Origin: Erythrobacter tepidarius | Lineage (GTDB): Bacteria > Pseudomonadota > Alphaproteobacteria > Sphingomonadales > Sphingomonadaceae | Direction of reading: 5' to 3' | Assembly: GCF_002155695.1 (NCBI RefSeq) | Contig: NZ_MUYJ01000006.1 | Span: forward strand, 124,001-188,000 | DNA length: 64,000 nucleotides | Part shown: positions 27,214 to 35,146 of the stretch, one piece after another | Position numbering within the stretch: position 1 is the first letter of the stretch | Layout of the letters: each line of letters opens with the position of its first letter | Position numbers and translations under genes: made by a program | The notes under the pieces: model-generated | Databases searched by the model: none | Told to the model about the DNA's origin: nothing | What the model saw: the letters and a program-made list of their open reading frames with translations, nothing else

Positions 27214-27410
27214 TCAGGCGGCAGTGCTCAGTCCTCCTCCGTCCGCCCAGCCCGGCACCGGGAGCCTTTGCTCGCGCCCGAGCGAGGCGAACACCAGATC
27301 GGCGAGCCGCTCCACCAAGGGCGAGTAGCAAGTTCGATCGGCGTCTTGCCGGGCGCGATGGCCCCCTCGATTGTCTCTGCGCCGCCCTCCGGCGCGATCA
27401 CCTGAGCCAT
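27214..27410 (-). pseudogene. Possible decayed coding remnant
   Basis: Two adjacent minus-strand frames look protein-like but do not connect. MAQVIAPEGGAETIEGAIA begins at 27410 and continues to about 27335, and a different frame gives LVERLADLVFASLGREQRLP ending in TGA at 27214. A one-base shift near 27317-27330 would join them. The family is not recognised, and this could be chance coding-like sequence. The rest of the 27198-27499 gap shows nothing else. Confidence 0.25.
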
Positions 27411-27499
27411 GCCGGGTAGCTCATGCGCGAGGGAGTAGCACCCGCCTGCGGGCAAGTTCTGGCAATTGCCTGCCGATCTGTGGCAAGGGCGCTTGCCAT

Positions 27500-27581
27500 G
27501 CGGGCGTGGCGGAATGGTAGACGCCGGGGACTTAAAATCCCCTGAGCTTGGCTCGTGCGGGTTCGAATCCCGCCGCCCGTA
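27500..27581 (+). tRNA. tRNA-Leu (anticodon TAA)
   Basis: The cloverleaf is complete: acceptor GCGGGCG with CGCCCGT (one terminal G-U), D arm with GGTAGA, anticodon stem GGGGA/TCCCC around loop CTTAAAA (anticodon 27533-27535), a long variable arm GAGC-ttg-GCTC typical of leucine tRNA, and T arm GCGGG-TTCGAAT-CCCGC. The CCA end is not encoded. Confidence 0.95.
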
Positions 27582-27750
27582 CAGCGTGCCATCGCCCACC
27601 GCGAGGGGGTGCCTCCCAATCAAGGATCACAGTCCGCGCATTATCCACCCCTTAACCTGTGGCACATACATTTTTCCGGGCAATCATGGGATACGCGCGC
27701 CCCGTTGTCCCCATCGCCAGGAGAGGCGCGGCGCGCAGGGCGATAAGGGC

Positions 27751-28392
27751 ATGGACAAAGCTGCGGGTTTCGCGCGAGCGGGGAACAGGCCGGATCGGGA
27801 TGGCGCGGAACAACGCATGGCGCCGCGCTTCACCCTGCTGATCCGTGCTGCCAAGCTGGTGTCGGCACAGGGCGAATTCGTCTGCGTGATCCGCGATGTC
27901 TCGGAAAGCGGCGTGAGCGTGCGCCTGTTCCACGCCCTGCCGGGCTGCCGCGCTTTCGAGCTGCACATGCCCGGCGGCGCGGTCTACCCGATCGCGCGGG
28001 TGTGGAACCGCGACAATGAAGCCGGCTTTGCCTTCGCGCAACCGGTCGATGTCCAGCAGCTGATCAACGAATCCGGCGACTATCCCAAGCGCGGGCTGCG
28101 GCTCGGCCTGTGCTTCCCGGTGCGGGTGCACACGCTGACACTGTCCTGCGAGGCGGTGGTGGAGAACCTGTCGCAGCAGGGCGCGCGCATCGAATGTCAC
28201 GCACGGCTGGCAATCGACCAGACGCTCCGGATCGCAGCACCCGATTTCCGCGGCACAATGCGCGAGATCCGCGCCAAGGTGCGGTGGCGCCGCGGGCAGC
28301 ACTACGGGGTAGTATTCGACGACACCTTCACCCTCGGCGATTTCGCGCGGCTGGCGGCGCGGCTTCAGGCGCCGGCCTTGCTAGAGGGGTAG
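27751..28392 (+). CDS. Protein with two PilZ-like domains
   Basis: 213 aa, soluble. The first half has a PilZ pattern: RMAPRFTLLIR followed by RDVSESGVSVRLF (the D/NxSxxG motif). The second half repeats it more weakly: RLGLCFPVRV and VENLSQQGARIEC, ending GVVFDDTFTLGDFARL. PilZ domains bind cyclic di-GMP through the N-terminal RxxxR and the DxSxxG turn; here the Arg motif of the first domain is plausible, while the second looks degenerate. It probably links c-di-GMP to envelope or motility behaviour (inference). Start: ATG at 27751 after a GATAAGG ribosome site. Confidence 0.8.
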   Translation: MDKAAGFARAGNRPDRDGAEQRMAPRFTLLIRAAKLVSAQGEFVCVIRDVSESGVSVRLFHALPGCRAFELHMPGGAVYPIARVWNRDNEAGFAFAQPVDVQQLINESGDYPKRGLRLGLCFPVRVHTLTLSCEAVVENLSQQGARIECHARLAIDQTLRIAAPDFRGTMREIRAKVRWRRGQHYGVVFDDTFTLGDFARLAARLQAPALLEG

Positions 28393-28402
28393 GCGCGCCC
28401 GC

Positions 28403-28900
28403 TCACGCCGGCACGAATCTCAGCGCAAGGCCGTTGATGCAGTGCCGCTGGCCGGTCGGCTGCGGGCCGTCGCCGAAGATATGGCCAAGATGGCCGCCGC
28501 AATCGGCGCAATGCACTTCGGTGCGGGGATAGCCGATCTTGTAGTCGGTGCTGGTTCCCACTGCCCCCCAATCGATCGCGCGCCAGAAGCTCGGCCAGCC
28601 GGTGCCGCTGTCGTATTTGTGCGCCGAGGCATAGAGCGCATTGCCGCAGCCTGCGCAGATGAAGGTGCCCTTGCGCTTCTCCTTGTTGAGCGGGTGGCTG
28701 AAGGCACGTTCCGTCCCTGCCTCGCGCAAGATGTGGTATTGGTCGGGAGTGAGGATGCGGCGCCATTCGGCTTCGGTCTTGGTGATGCGGAAGCTCTTTG
28801 CCGCGGCGGGCGAGGCGCCGCAGGCGGCGAGCAGCGGCATCACCGCGCCGATCCCGGCAGCGGCAAGCACGGTGCGGCGGTCGGCAGCAGGCAGAGGCAT
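28403..28900 (-). CDS. msrB: Peptide methionine-R-sulfoxide reductase B, exported lipoprotein
   Basis: 165 aa. The N-terminus is a Tat-like signal (RRTVLAAAGIGAVMPLLAAC) ending in a lipobox Cys27, so the enzyme is probably exported folded and lipid-anchored. The MsrB domain follows: CAGCG and CADCGGHLGHIFGDGP hold the two CxxC zinc pairs, GTGWPSFW is the substrate pocket, and RHCINGLAL carries the catalytic Cys. It complements the lipoprotein MsrA at 15368, so both Met-sulfoxide isomers can be repaired outside the cytoplasm. Confidence 0.95.
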   Translation of the reverse strand: MPLPAADRRTVLAAAGIGAVMPLLAACGASPAAAKSFRITKTEAEWRRILTPDQYHILREAGTERAFSHPLNKEKRKGTFICAGCGNALYASAHKYDSGTGWPSFWRAIDWGAVGTSTDYKIGYPRTEVHCADCGGHLGHIFGDGPQPTGQRHCINGLALRFVPA

Positions 28901-28963
28901 AGGCGTATCCTTCCGTGTTGTCCGGGCAAGATACGCGCATGGCACCGGCGCGGTTGCAGCGGC

Positions 28964-30304
28964 TCAGAAGGTCGTTATCTCGACTTCGAGCTTGCGGAAA
29001 CCGTGGACGAAGTTCGCCCGCACCCGCTCGACATTGCCGGCAACGTGGACGCGCATCCGGCGCCGGTGCATTTCCTCCAGCAGGACGCGCAGCTGAAGTT
29101 CGGCCAGCCTAGCCCCGACGCAGCGGTGGATGCCATAGCCGAAAGAGAGGTGGCGGCGGGCATTCTCGCGGGTGATGTCGAGCTTGTCGGGGTTGTCGAA
29201 TACCTCCTCGTCGCGGTTGGCGCTGATGTACCACAGCACCACCTTGTCGCCCTGCCTGATGGTCTGCCCGAACACCTCGGTGTCCGCGGTGCAGGTGCGG
29301 CGCATGTGGGCGAGCGGGGTCTGATAACGCAGACATTCCTGCACCGCGTTGGGGATGAGCTCGGGGTTATCCTCGAACAGCTTTCGCTGGTCGGGGAATT
29401 TGTCCATCGCGTGGATGATACCGCTCATGGTGTTGCGGGTCGTGTCGTTGCCGCCGACGATAAGCAGCACCAGATTGCCCATGAATTCCTCGGGGCTCAT
29501 CTGGTTCATCGCGGGCGAGTGGATCATCATCGAGATGAGGTCGTCACCCGGCTCCTTGTCCATCGTGCGCTCGATCCACAGCGACTGGAAATAGGCCGCC
29601 ATCTCCTGGAGGATGCTCCAGCGCAGATCGTCGAGCGCACGCACCGAGCCAAGCTCGGTATCGCCCGACCAATCCGACCAGAAGGTCAGCAAACGACGGT
29701 CTTCCCAAGGGAAGCCGAACAAGATAGCCAGCATCCCGGTGGTCAGCTCGATCGATACGGCATCGACCCAGTCGAACACCTTGCCGCGCGGCAGTGAATC
29801 GAGCAGCTCGCCGGTGCGGGTGCGGATTTCCGCTTCCATCTCCTCGACCGCGCTCGGGGTGAACTTGGGTGCGACGGTGCGGCGCTGACCGGTGTGCTGC
29901 GGGCGATCCATGGCGATGAACATCGGCAACTCGCGCCGCTCGATATTCTGGGCCGCCAACTCCTCTTCGGACAGGCGGTTGAGGATGGTGATGCCGCCAT
30001 ATTCCCAGCTCGACGAAAAGATCTCCGGCAGGGCCTCAATATGCTGGATCGCCTTGTGGCCGACCACCGCCCAGTAAGGTCCATAGGGACTTTCCGGAAT
30101 CCAGTGCAGCTGACCGGCCTTGCGCATCTCGGCGAAGATCGGCTGCCACTTGTCCTCGAAATAGATGTCCGAGCGGCTCACATCCCACGGATGCGTGTGC
30201 TGCAAACGCTCTTCCGGGTGAGTTTCGAGGTGCTGCTTGAGCGCTTCATAGGCAGTCGGTTCACGGCGCACCTGCGGGCGCTTTGGCGGGGCAATCGTTG
30301 CCAT
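28964..30304 (-). CDS. CYP153-type cytochrome P450 (terminal alkane/fatty acid hydroxylase)
   Basis: 446 aa, soluble bacterial class I P450. The heme ligand is Cys395 in HLSFGYGIHRCVG; the I-helix reads VGGNDTTR; the K-helix is ECLRYQTP. The N-terminal pattern (HPWDVSRSDIYFEDKWQPIFAEMR, YWAVVGHKAI, IFSSSWEYGGITI) and the C-terminal ELQLRVLLEEMHRR..NFVHGFRKLEV match the CYP153 family, which hydroxylates alkane or acyl termini using ferredoxin and ferredoxin reductase. No ferredoxin gene is adjacent; a ferredoxin reductase lies at 33804. A dyad TGACA-N4-TGTCA lies 73-86 bp upstream. Confidence 0.9.
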   Translation of the reverse strand: MATIAPPKRPQVRREPTAYEALKQHLETHPEERLQHTHPWDVSRSDIYFEDKWQPIFAEMRKAGQLHWIPESPYGPYWAVVGHKAIQHIEALPEIFSSSWEYGGITILNRLSEEELAAQNIERRELPMFIAMDRPQHTGQRRTVAPKFTPSAVEEMEAEIRTRTGELLDSLPRGKVFDWVDAVSIELTTGMLAILFGFPWEDRRLLTFWSDWSGDTELGSVRALDDLRWSILQEMAAYFQSLWIERTMDKEPGDDLISMMIHSPAMNQMSPEEFMGNLVLLIVGGNDTTRNTMSGIIHAMDKFPDQRKLFEDNPELIPNAVQECLRYQTPLAHMRRTCTADTEVFGQTIRQGDKVVLWYISANRDEEVFDNPDKLDITRENARRHLSFGYGIHRCVGARLAELQLRVLLEEMHRRRMRVHVAGNVERVRANFVHGFRKLEVEITTF

Positions 30305-30376
30305 GTCTCTCTCCCATCCGGCGCGCTCCTGCACAGGCAAGGGACCGCGCAGATCCGATTCGCATCCTGCCTTAAC

Positions 30377-30390
30377 TGACAGCGATGTCA
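30377..30390. promoter_or_regulatory. Dyad TGACA-GCGA-TGTCA upstream of CYP153 gene
   Basis: A perfect 5+5 inverted repeat with a 4-bp centre lies in the 108-bp gap between the ABC permease stop and the P450 start, the only place for a P450 promoter. The form suits a TetR-type repressor; no candidate regulator is adjacent. Confidence 0.4.
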
Positions 30391-30412
30391 ATAGTGGGTT
30401 TCGATTTGGAAC

Positions 30413-31705
30413 CTATTGCCCTGCTTCGACCCGGCGGGAGGCGCGACGGGCGCGCCAGCCAAGGCTTCCTCCGCCGCGCGGCGCGCGTCCGGCCCCGCCC
30501 GACTTCATCACCCGCTTGCGGAACAGCACTGCGCCGCCCTTGACCAGTGCCAGCACCCCCAGCCCCTGCCATGCCAGCGCCAGCGCATGGGTCCACAGCT
30601 GCGGCTCCATCGCCGCGCGCGCCAGCATTGCGAAGGGGGAGGATAGCGGGAAGATGATCGCGGCCAGCTCCAGCTGCGAACCGGGCTGCTTGATGGTGTA
30701 GGCGGCAAGGAAGAACACCATGAGCTGCATCATGGTGACAGGCATCGAAAGGGTCTGCACCTCGCGCACCGTGTTCGCCATCGCGCCGATGGTGAGGAAC
30801 AGCGCGCCGAGCAGCAGATAGGCCATGGCGAAATAGACTACGCCCAGCAGCAGGAACAGCGGCCAGCCCACCGCCGGGGCGGGCAGGCGGGCGATGTCGA
30901 ACCCGCTCGCCGCGGTGAGCGCATCGCTGCCCAGGCTCCACAAGCCATAGGCCGCCAGCCCCCAGACGCCGATGCCGACGAAGGACACCGCCAGCATCGC
31001 GAACAGCTTGCCCATGAACACCGCGTCCATCGGGATCGCGGCAGCAAGGATTTCGATGATCTTGTTGGCCTTCTCCTCGACGAGGTTGGACAGCACCATG
31101 CCCGCCAGCAGCATCGTCAGCAGGAACAGCACCATCTGCGCGACCTGCGCGGTCTGGATGCGGCTGGAGCGTTCGGCCGCAGCGCTGGTGGTCACCACCG
31201 CGCTGCCCACCGTGGGGAAGGCGGCCGCTTCGGCGCTGGTGGCATGGCCCGCGAGCAGGCCGACCGGCCCTTGCCAGCGGCGCAACTGCCCCTCGGTGCC
31301 CACCAGTTGTGGACTGGCCAGCGTGCCGGTGAGGATCGCCGCATAATTGCCGCGCCGCGCTTCCATGAAGGCCCGCGCATCGAAGGCGGGATCGCCCTTG
31401 GCCTCGGGCACTTCGCGCAGCGACGGCAGCGCGCTGCCGAGCTGGGGGGCGAGGCGTTTGCCCGCCGCGATCATGGCAGCATTATCCTGCGGCGACATGG
31501 CGAGGCCGATCTCCACGCTCACCGCCTCACGCTGCACCTCGCCGCCGATCGCGCCGGCCAACCCGCCGACGATCACCGGGAACAGCGGCCCGAGCAGGAA
31601 GAACAGGAAGGCGCGCGAGAACAGCACTGCGACGAAGTCCCGCCGGGCGATAACCCATGCAGCTTCAAGCGCGGAAAGGTGGGGGCGGATGGCGAGGTCG
31701 GTCAT
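30413..31705 (-). CDS. ABC-2 type transporter permease (NatB-like)
   Basis: 430 aa. There is one N-terminal membrane helix (VLFSRAFLFFLLGPLFPVIVGGLAGAI), a large extracytoplasmic domain to about residue 185, then five or six helices including MVLFLLTMLLAGMVLSNLVEEKANKIIEILAAAIPMDAVFMGKL, the conserved EEK...E..L stretch of NatB/YhaP-type sodium or drug exporters. It is translationally coupled to its ATPase (4-bp overlap at 31702-31705). Substrate unknown. Confidence 0.9.
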   Translation of the reverse strand: MTDLAIRPHLSALEAAWVIARRDFVAVLFSRAFLFFLLGPLFPVIVGGLAGAIGGEVQREAVSVEIGLAMSPQDNAAMIAAGKRLAPQLGSALPSLREVPEAKGDPAFDARAFMEARRGNYAAILTGTLASPQLVGTEGQLRRWQGPVGLLAGHATSAEAAAFPTVGSAVVTTSAAAERSSRIQTAQVAQMVLFLLTMLLAGMVLSNLVEEKANKIIEILAAAIPMDAVFMGKLFAMLAVSFVGIGVWGLAAYGLWSLGSDALTAASGFDIARLPAPAVGWPLFLLLGVVYFAMAYLLLGALFLTIGAMANTVREVQTLSMPVTMMQLMVFFLAAYTIKQPGSQLELAAIIFPLSSPFAMLARAAMEPQLWTHALALAWQGLGVLALVKGGAVLFRKRVMKSGGAGRAPRGGGSLGWRARRASRRVEAGQ

Positions 31706-32712
31706 GCTGCGGCCCCTTCGCTGTCGGCCTGCAATTGGCGGGCGGCGGCCTCGCCTGCGATCGCGACGAAGGCATCGTGCAAGCCCGCCCGCTCGATCGA
31801 AAGCGAGAGGATCCCCGCATCGCCTTCGATCAGCTGCCGCAGCAGCGGCTCAATCCCGCTTTCGGGCAGGGGGAAGTGGAAGAAATCGCCGTTACGGCGG
31901 GTTTCGGGGGGCAGCGCGGCCATCCACGCGCCCTCGCGCGCCCGCGTCTCCAGCCGCACCTGCGCCGGGATGCGGTCTCGCGCTGCCTCGACGCTCCCTG
32001 CATAGGGCACCTTGCCCCCGGCGATGATCGCCACCCCTTCGCACAGCCGTTCGGCATGGTGAATGACGTGGGTCGAGAAGATCACCGTCACCCCGTCATC
32101 GGCAAGTGTGCGGATCGTCGTTTCGAGCTTGCCCTGATTGATCGCATCAAGGCCCGAGAAAGGCTCGTCGAGCACCACCAGACGCGGCTGGTGCACCAGC
32201 GTCCCGAGCAGCTGCACGGTCTGCGCCATGCCCTTGGAGAGCTGACGGATGGTGCGGTTGGCGACATGGCCGAGGCCGTGGCTTTCGAGCAGCTCGAGCG
32301 CGCGCTTGCGTCCTTGCCTGAGCGGCAGGCCCCTGAGCGCGCCCATGAAGGCGATCGCCTCGACGCATTTCATCGCCGGGTATAGCCCGCGTTCCTCGGG
32401 CAGGTAGCCGATCAGCCGGCCGATATCGTGCGGGCGATCATGCCCGAACACGCGGCGCACGCCGGCGTCGGGATCGATGATGCCGAGCAGCATCCGCAGC
32501 GTCGTGGTCTTGCCCGCGCCGTTGGGGCCGAGAATGCCGTAGATCGCGCCCTCGGGCACCAAAATGTCGACCCCGTCGACCGCGCGTGTCCCGTCGAAGC
32601 TCTTGACCAGCCCGCGGGCCTCGATCGCCAGCGGGCGTGCATCATCGGGAATGGCGCTGAAGCCATCACCGCGATTGCCCGTCCGGCTCTGTTCGCTTAC
32701 CGCCATGTCCAT
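31702..32712 (-). CDS. ABC transporter ATP-binding protein (NatA-like)
   Basis: 336 aa. Walker A GPNGAGKTT, Q-loop region, ABC signature LSKGMAQ (variant of LSGGQ), Walker B LVVLDEPFSGLD and H-loop STHVIHHAE are all present in order. The C-terminal 90 residues form the extra domain common in NatA/CcmA-like exporters. It powers the membrane partner encoded next. ATGs at 32712 and 32706 are both possible starts. It is divergent from queG. Confidence 0.93.
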   Translation of the reverse strand: MDMAVSEQSRTGNRGDGFSAIPDDARPLAIEARGLVKSFDGTRAVDGVDILVPEGAIYGILGPNGAGKTTTLRMLLGIIDPDAGVRRVFGHDRPHDIGRLIGYLPEERGLYPAMKCVEAIAFMGALRGLPLRQGRKRALELLESHGLGHVANRTIRQLSKGMAQTVQLLGTLVHQPRLVVLDEPFSGLDAINQGKLETTIRTLADDGVTVIFSTHVIHHAERLCEGVAIIAGGKVPYAGSVEAARDRIPAQVRLETRAREGAWMAALPPETRRNGDFFHFPLPESGIEPLLRQLIEGDAGILSLSIERAGLHDAFVAIAGEAAARQLQADSEGAAA

Positions 32713-32758
32713 GGCCTAGGCGGTTAGCGGTCAGGATTGAACGGGAGCCTCTCCAACC

Positions 32759-33820
32759 ATGGTTAACGCCCCGGCAACCGGTGATCTGGCGGCGCGCATT
32801 GCCGCAAGGGCCGAGGCGCTGGGGTTTGCCGCCTGCGGGATTGCTGCGGCGGAAGAAGATCCGCTGCGCGCCGATCGGCTGGAACAGTGGCTGGGCGAGG
32901 GCCACCACGGGTCGATGGAGTGGATGGCGACGCGGCGCGATCACCGTCGCTCGCCGCAGGGGCTGTGGCCCGCCGCGAAAAGCGTGATCGCGCTGGGCAT
33001 GAGCTATGCCCCAGGGCATGATCCGCTGGCGCTGGAGGGCTCGGCCACCCATGCGCGGATTTCGGTCTATGCGCAGGGACGCGACTATCACGACGTCGTG
33101 AAAAAGCGCCTCAAGGCGCTCGCCCGCTGGCTGGTCGAAACGGTGCCGGGGGCTGAGGTCAAGGTCTTCGTCGATACCGCGCCGGTGATGGAAAAGCCGT
33201 TGGGCGAGGCGGCGGGAATCGGCTGGCAGGGCAAGCACACCAACCTCGTCAGCCCAACCCATGGCAGCTGGCTGTTTCTGGGCGCAATCTACACGACGCT
33301 GGAACTCGCATCCGCCGAGGGCCACCGCGACCGCTGCGGCAGCTGCCGCGCGTGCATGGACGCCTGCCCTACGCAAGCCTTCCCCGCGCCCTACCGGCTC
33401 GATGCCCGGCGCTGCATTTCCTACCTCACCATCGAGCACAAGGGGCCGGTTCCACATGATTTGCGTGCGGCGCTGGGAAATCGCATCTACGGCTGTGACG
33501 ATTGCCTTGCGGTCTGTCCGTGGAACAAGTTTGCCAGCAACGCGCAGGCGATCCGCGAATTTCTTCCCCGCGCCGAACTGGTCGCGCCGCGGCTCGCCGA
33601 GCTGCTGGCGCTGGACGATGCGGGTTTCCGCGCGCTGTTTGCCGGTTCGCCAATCAAGCGCATCGGCCGCAACCGTTTCGTGCGCAACTGTCTCTACGCG
33701 GCGGGCAACAGCGGCAATCCGGCGCTGGCGGCACAGGTTGAGCCACTGACGGGCGATCCCGACCCGGTGGTTGCCGAGGCGGCCCAATGGGCGTTGGCGC
33801 GGCTCAGATCAGATCCTTGA
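32759..33820 (+). CDS. queG: Epoxyqueuosine reductase
   Basis: 353 aa. This cobalamin-dependent, two-[4Fe-4S] enzyme performs the last step of queuosine synthesis on tRNA. The B12 domain includes [27 protein letters not shown] with the catalytic Asp. The cluster ligands are [16 protein letters not shown] and [18 protein letters not shown]-terminal HEAT-like end ([30 protein letters not shown]) is typical of the long form. It overlaps the convergent oxidoreductase by 17 bp. Confidence 0.97.
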   Translation: MVNAPATGDLAARIAARAEALGFAACGIAAAEEDPLRADRLEQWLGEGHHGSMEWMATRRDHRRSPQGLWPAAKSVIALGMSYAPGHDPLALEGSATHARISVYAQGRDYHDVVKKRLKALARWLVETVPGAEVKVFVDTAPVMEKPLGEAAGIGWQGKHTNLVSPTHGSWLFLGAIYTTLELASAEGHRDRCGSCRACMDACPTQAFPAPYRLDARRCISYLTIEHKGPVPHDLRAALGNRIYGCDDCLAVCPWNKFASNAQAIREFLPRAELVAPRLAELLALDDAGFRALFAGSPIKRIGRNRFVRNCLYAAGNSGNPALAAQVEPLTGDPDPVVAEAAQWALARLRSDP

Positions 33821-35048
33821 GGGCCACTTGCGGATCGGCCAAGAGCGCCGGATCGATCCGGCCGACCCCGCTTTCCAACAATTTGCGCGCCTGCACGTAA
33901 TCCCTCATCGTCCCCACGCAGTCGAAGGCGATCGGTACGCCGTTCTTCAGATAGACAAGGGTGAACTTGCGCTCCGAGGGATCGCCGCGCAGCACGGTCT
34001 GGTCATATCCGAGGTTCAGTCCTGCGGTTTGCAGTTTGAGATCATACTGGTTCGACCAGAACCACGGCAGCGCGTTGTAGGGTTCTTTGTGGCCCATGAT
34101 CGCCTTGGCGACGGTGTTGGCCATGTCGTGCGCGTTCTGCACCGATTCCAGGCGGATCACCGCATTGTCGGCGTAAGGGTTGGCGTGGGCGGCGCAGTCG
34201 CCGATGGCATAGATGTCGTCGAGCGTGGTGCGGCAACAGAAATCGACATCGACCCCGTTCGAACCTGCCGCACCGGCTGCGATCAGCGGCCCGACCGCGG
34301 GGACGATGCCGATGCCGACCACCACCATATCGCAGGCGACTTGCGTGCCGTTGTCGAGGCGCGCGCCGGTCACCTTGCCCTGATCTTCGCCGAGCACCGC
34401 CTGAATGCCGGTGTTGAGCCGCACATCGACGCCCTGACGGCGGTGTTCTGCCGCATAGAAGGCCGAGATCTCTTCGCCCGCCACGCGCGCAAGCAGGCGC
34501 GGCAGCATTTCGACCAACACCACCTCGCAGCCGAGCTTGCGCAGCACCGCGGCGGCCTCGAGGCCAATATAGCCCCCGCCGACCACCAGCACACGCTTCG
34601 GCCCATCGGCGAGCGCGGCCATCATCGCGTCGGCATCGGATTTGTCGCGCACGTAGAACACCTGCGGCAGCACCGCACCCGGTACCGGCAGGCGGCGCGG
34701 ATCGCCCCCGCCCGACCAGATCAGCTTGCAATAGGCGACCTGGCTGCCGTCGCTGAGGGTGAGGCGATGGGCGTGCGGGTCGATCGCCGTCACCGCCGCG
34801 CCGAGCTTGAGGTCGATGCCCTTCTCGGCCCAGAACTTCTCGGGCCGGATCATGATCCGCTCGAACCCCTTCTCCCCGGCCAGATATTCCTTCGAGAGCG
34901 GTGGGCGTTCATAGGGCGGGGCATCGTCGCGGCCGATCATCAGGATCGAGCCTTCATACCCATGTTGGCGTAGTGCAATCGCCGCCTGCGCGCCGCCATG
35001 GCCGGTGCCGACGATCACCACGTCGGCGTGCTGATTGGGTGATGTCAT
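33804..35048 (-). CDS. FAD/NAD-dependent ferredoxin reductase (putidaredoxin reductase-like)
   Basis: 414 aa. The FAD-binding Rossmann motif [14 protein letters not shown] is at the N-terminus, then [15 protein letters not shown], the diagnostic loop of the rubredoxin/putidaredoxin reductase group. The NADH site is [21 protein letters not shown], and [14 protein letters not shown] binds FAD at the end. Such enzymes reduce [2Fe-2S] ferredoxins feeding P450s or dioxygenases. With two P450s in the window it is a possible electron source, but it is not in an operon with either, and no ferredoxin is visible. Confidence 0.92.
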   Translation of the reverse strand: MTSPNQHADVVIVGTGHGGAQAAIALRQHGYEGSILMIGRDDAPPYERPPLSKEYLAGEKGFERIMIRPEKFWAEKGIDLKLGAAVTAIDPHAHRLTLSDGSQVAYCKLIWSGGGDPRRLPVPGAVLPQVFYVRDKSDADAMMAALADGPKRVLVVGGGYIGLEAAAVLRKLGCEVVLVEMLPRLLARVAGEEISAFYAAEHRRQGVDVRLNTGIQAVLGEDQGKVTGARLDNGTQVACDMVVVGIGIVPAVGPLIAAGAAGSNGVDVDFCCRTTLDDIYAIGDCAAHANPYADNAVIRLESVQNAHDMANTVAKAIMGHKEPYNALPWFWSNQYDLKLQTAGLNLGYDQTVLRGDPSERKFTLVYLKNGVPIAFDCVGTMRDYVQARKLLESGVGRIDPALLADPQVALKDLI

Positions 35049-35146
35049 GGCCTGCCTTTGCCCCTCCGGCGCTGTGCGGCCCTTGCCTTGCCGCAAATTG
35101 CCCTAGGGTCAAGCCGCTCATGCAGCAGAGCGGCAAAGCGCCCCGC

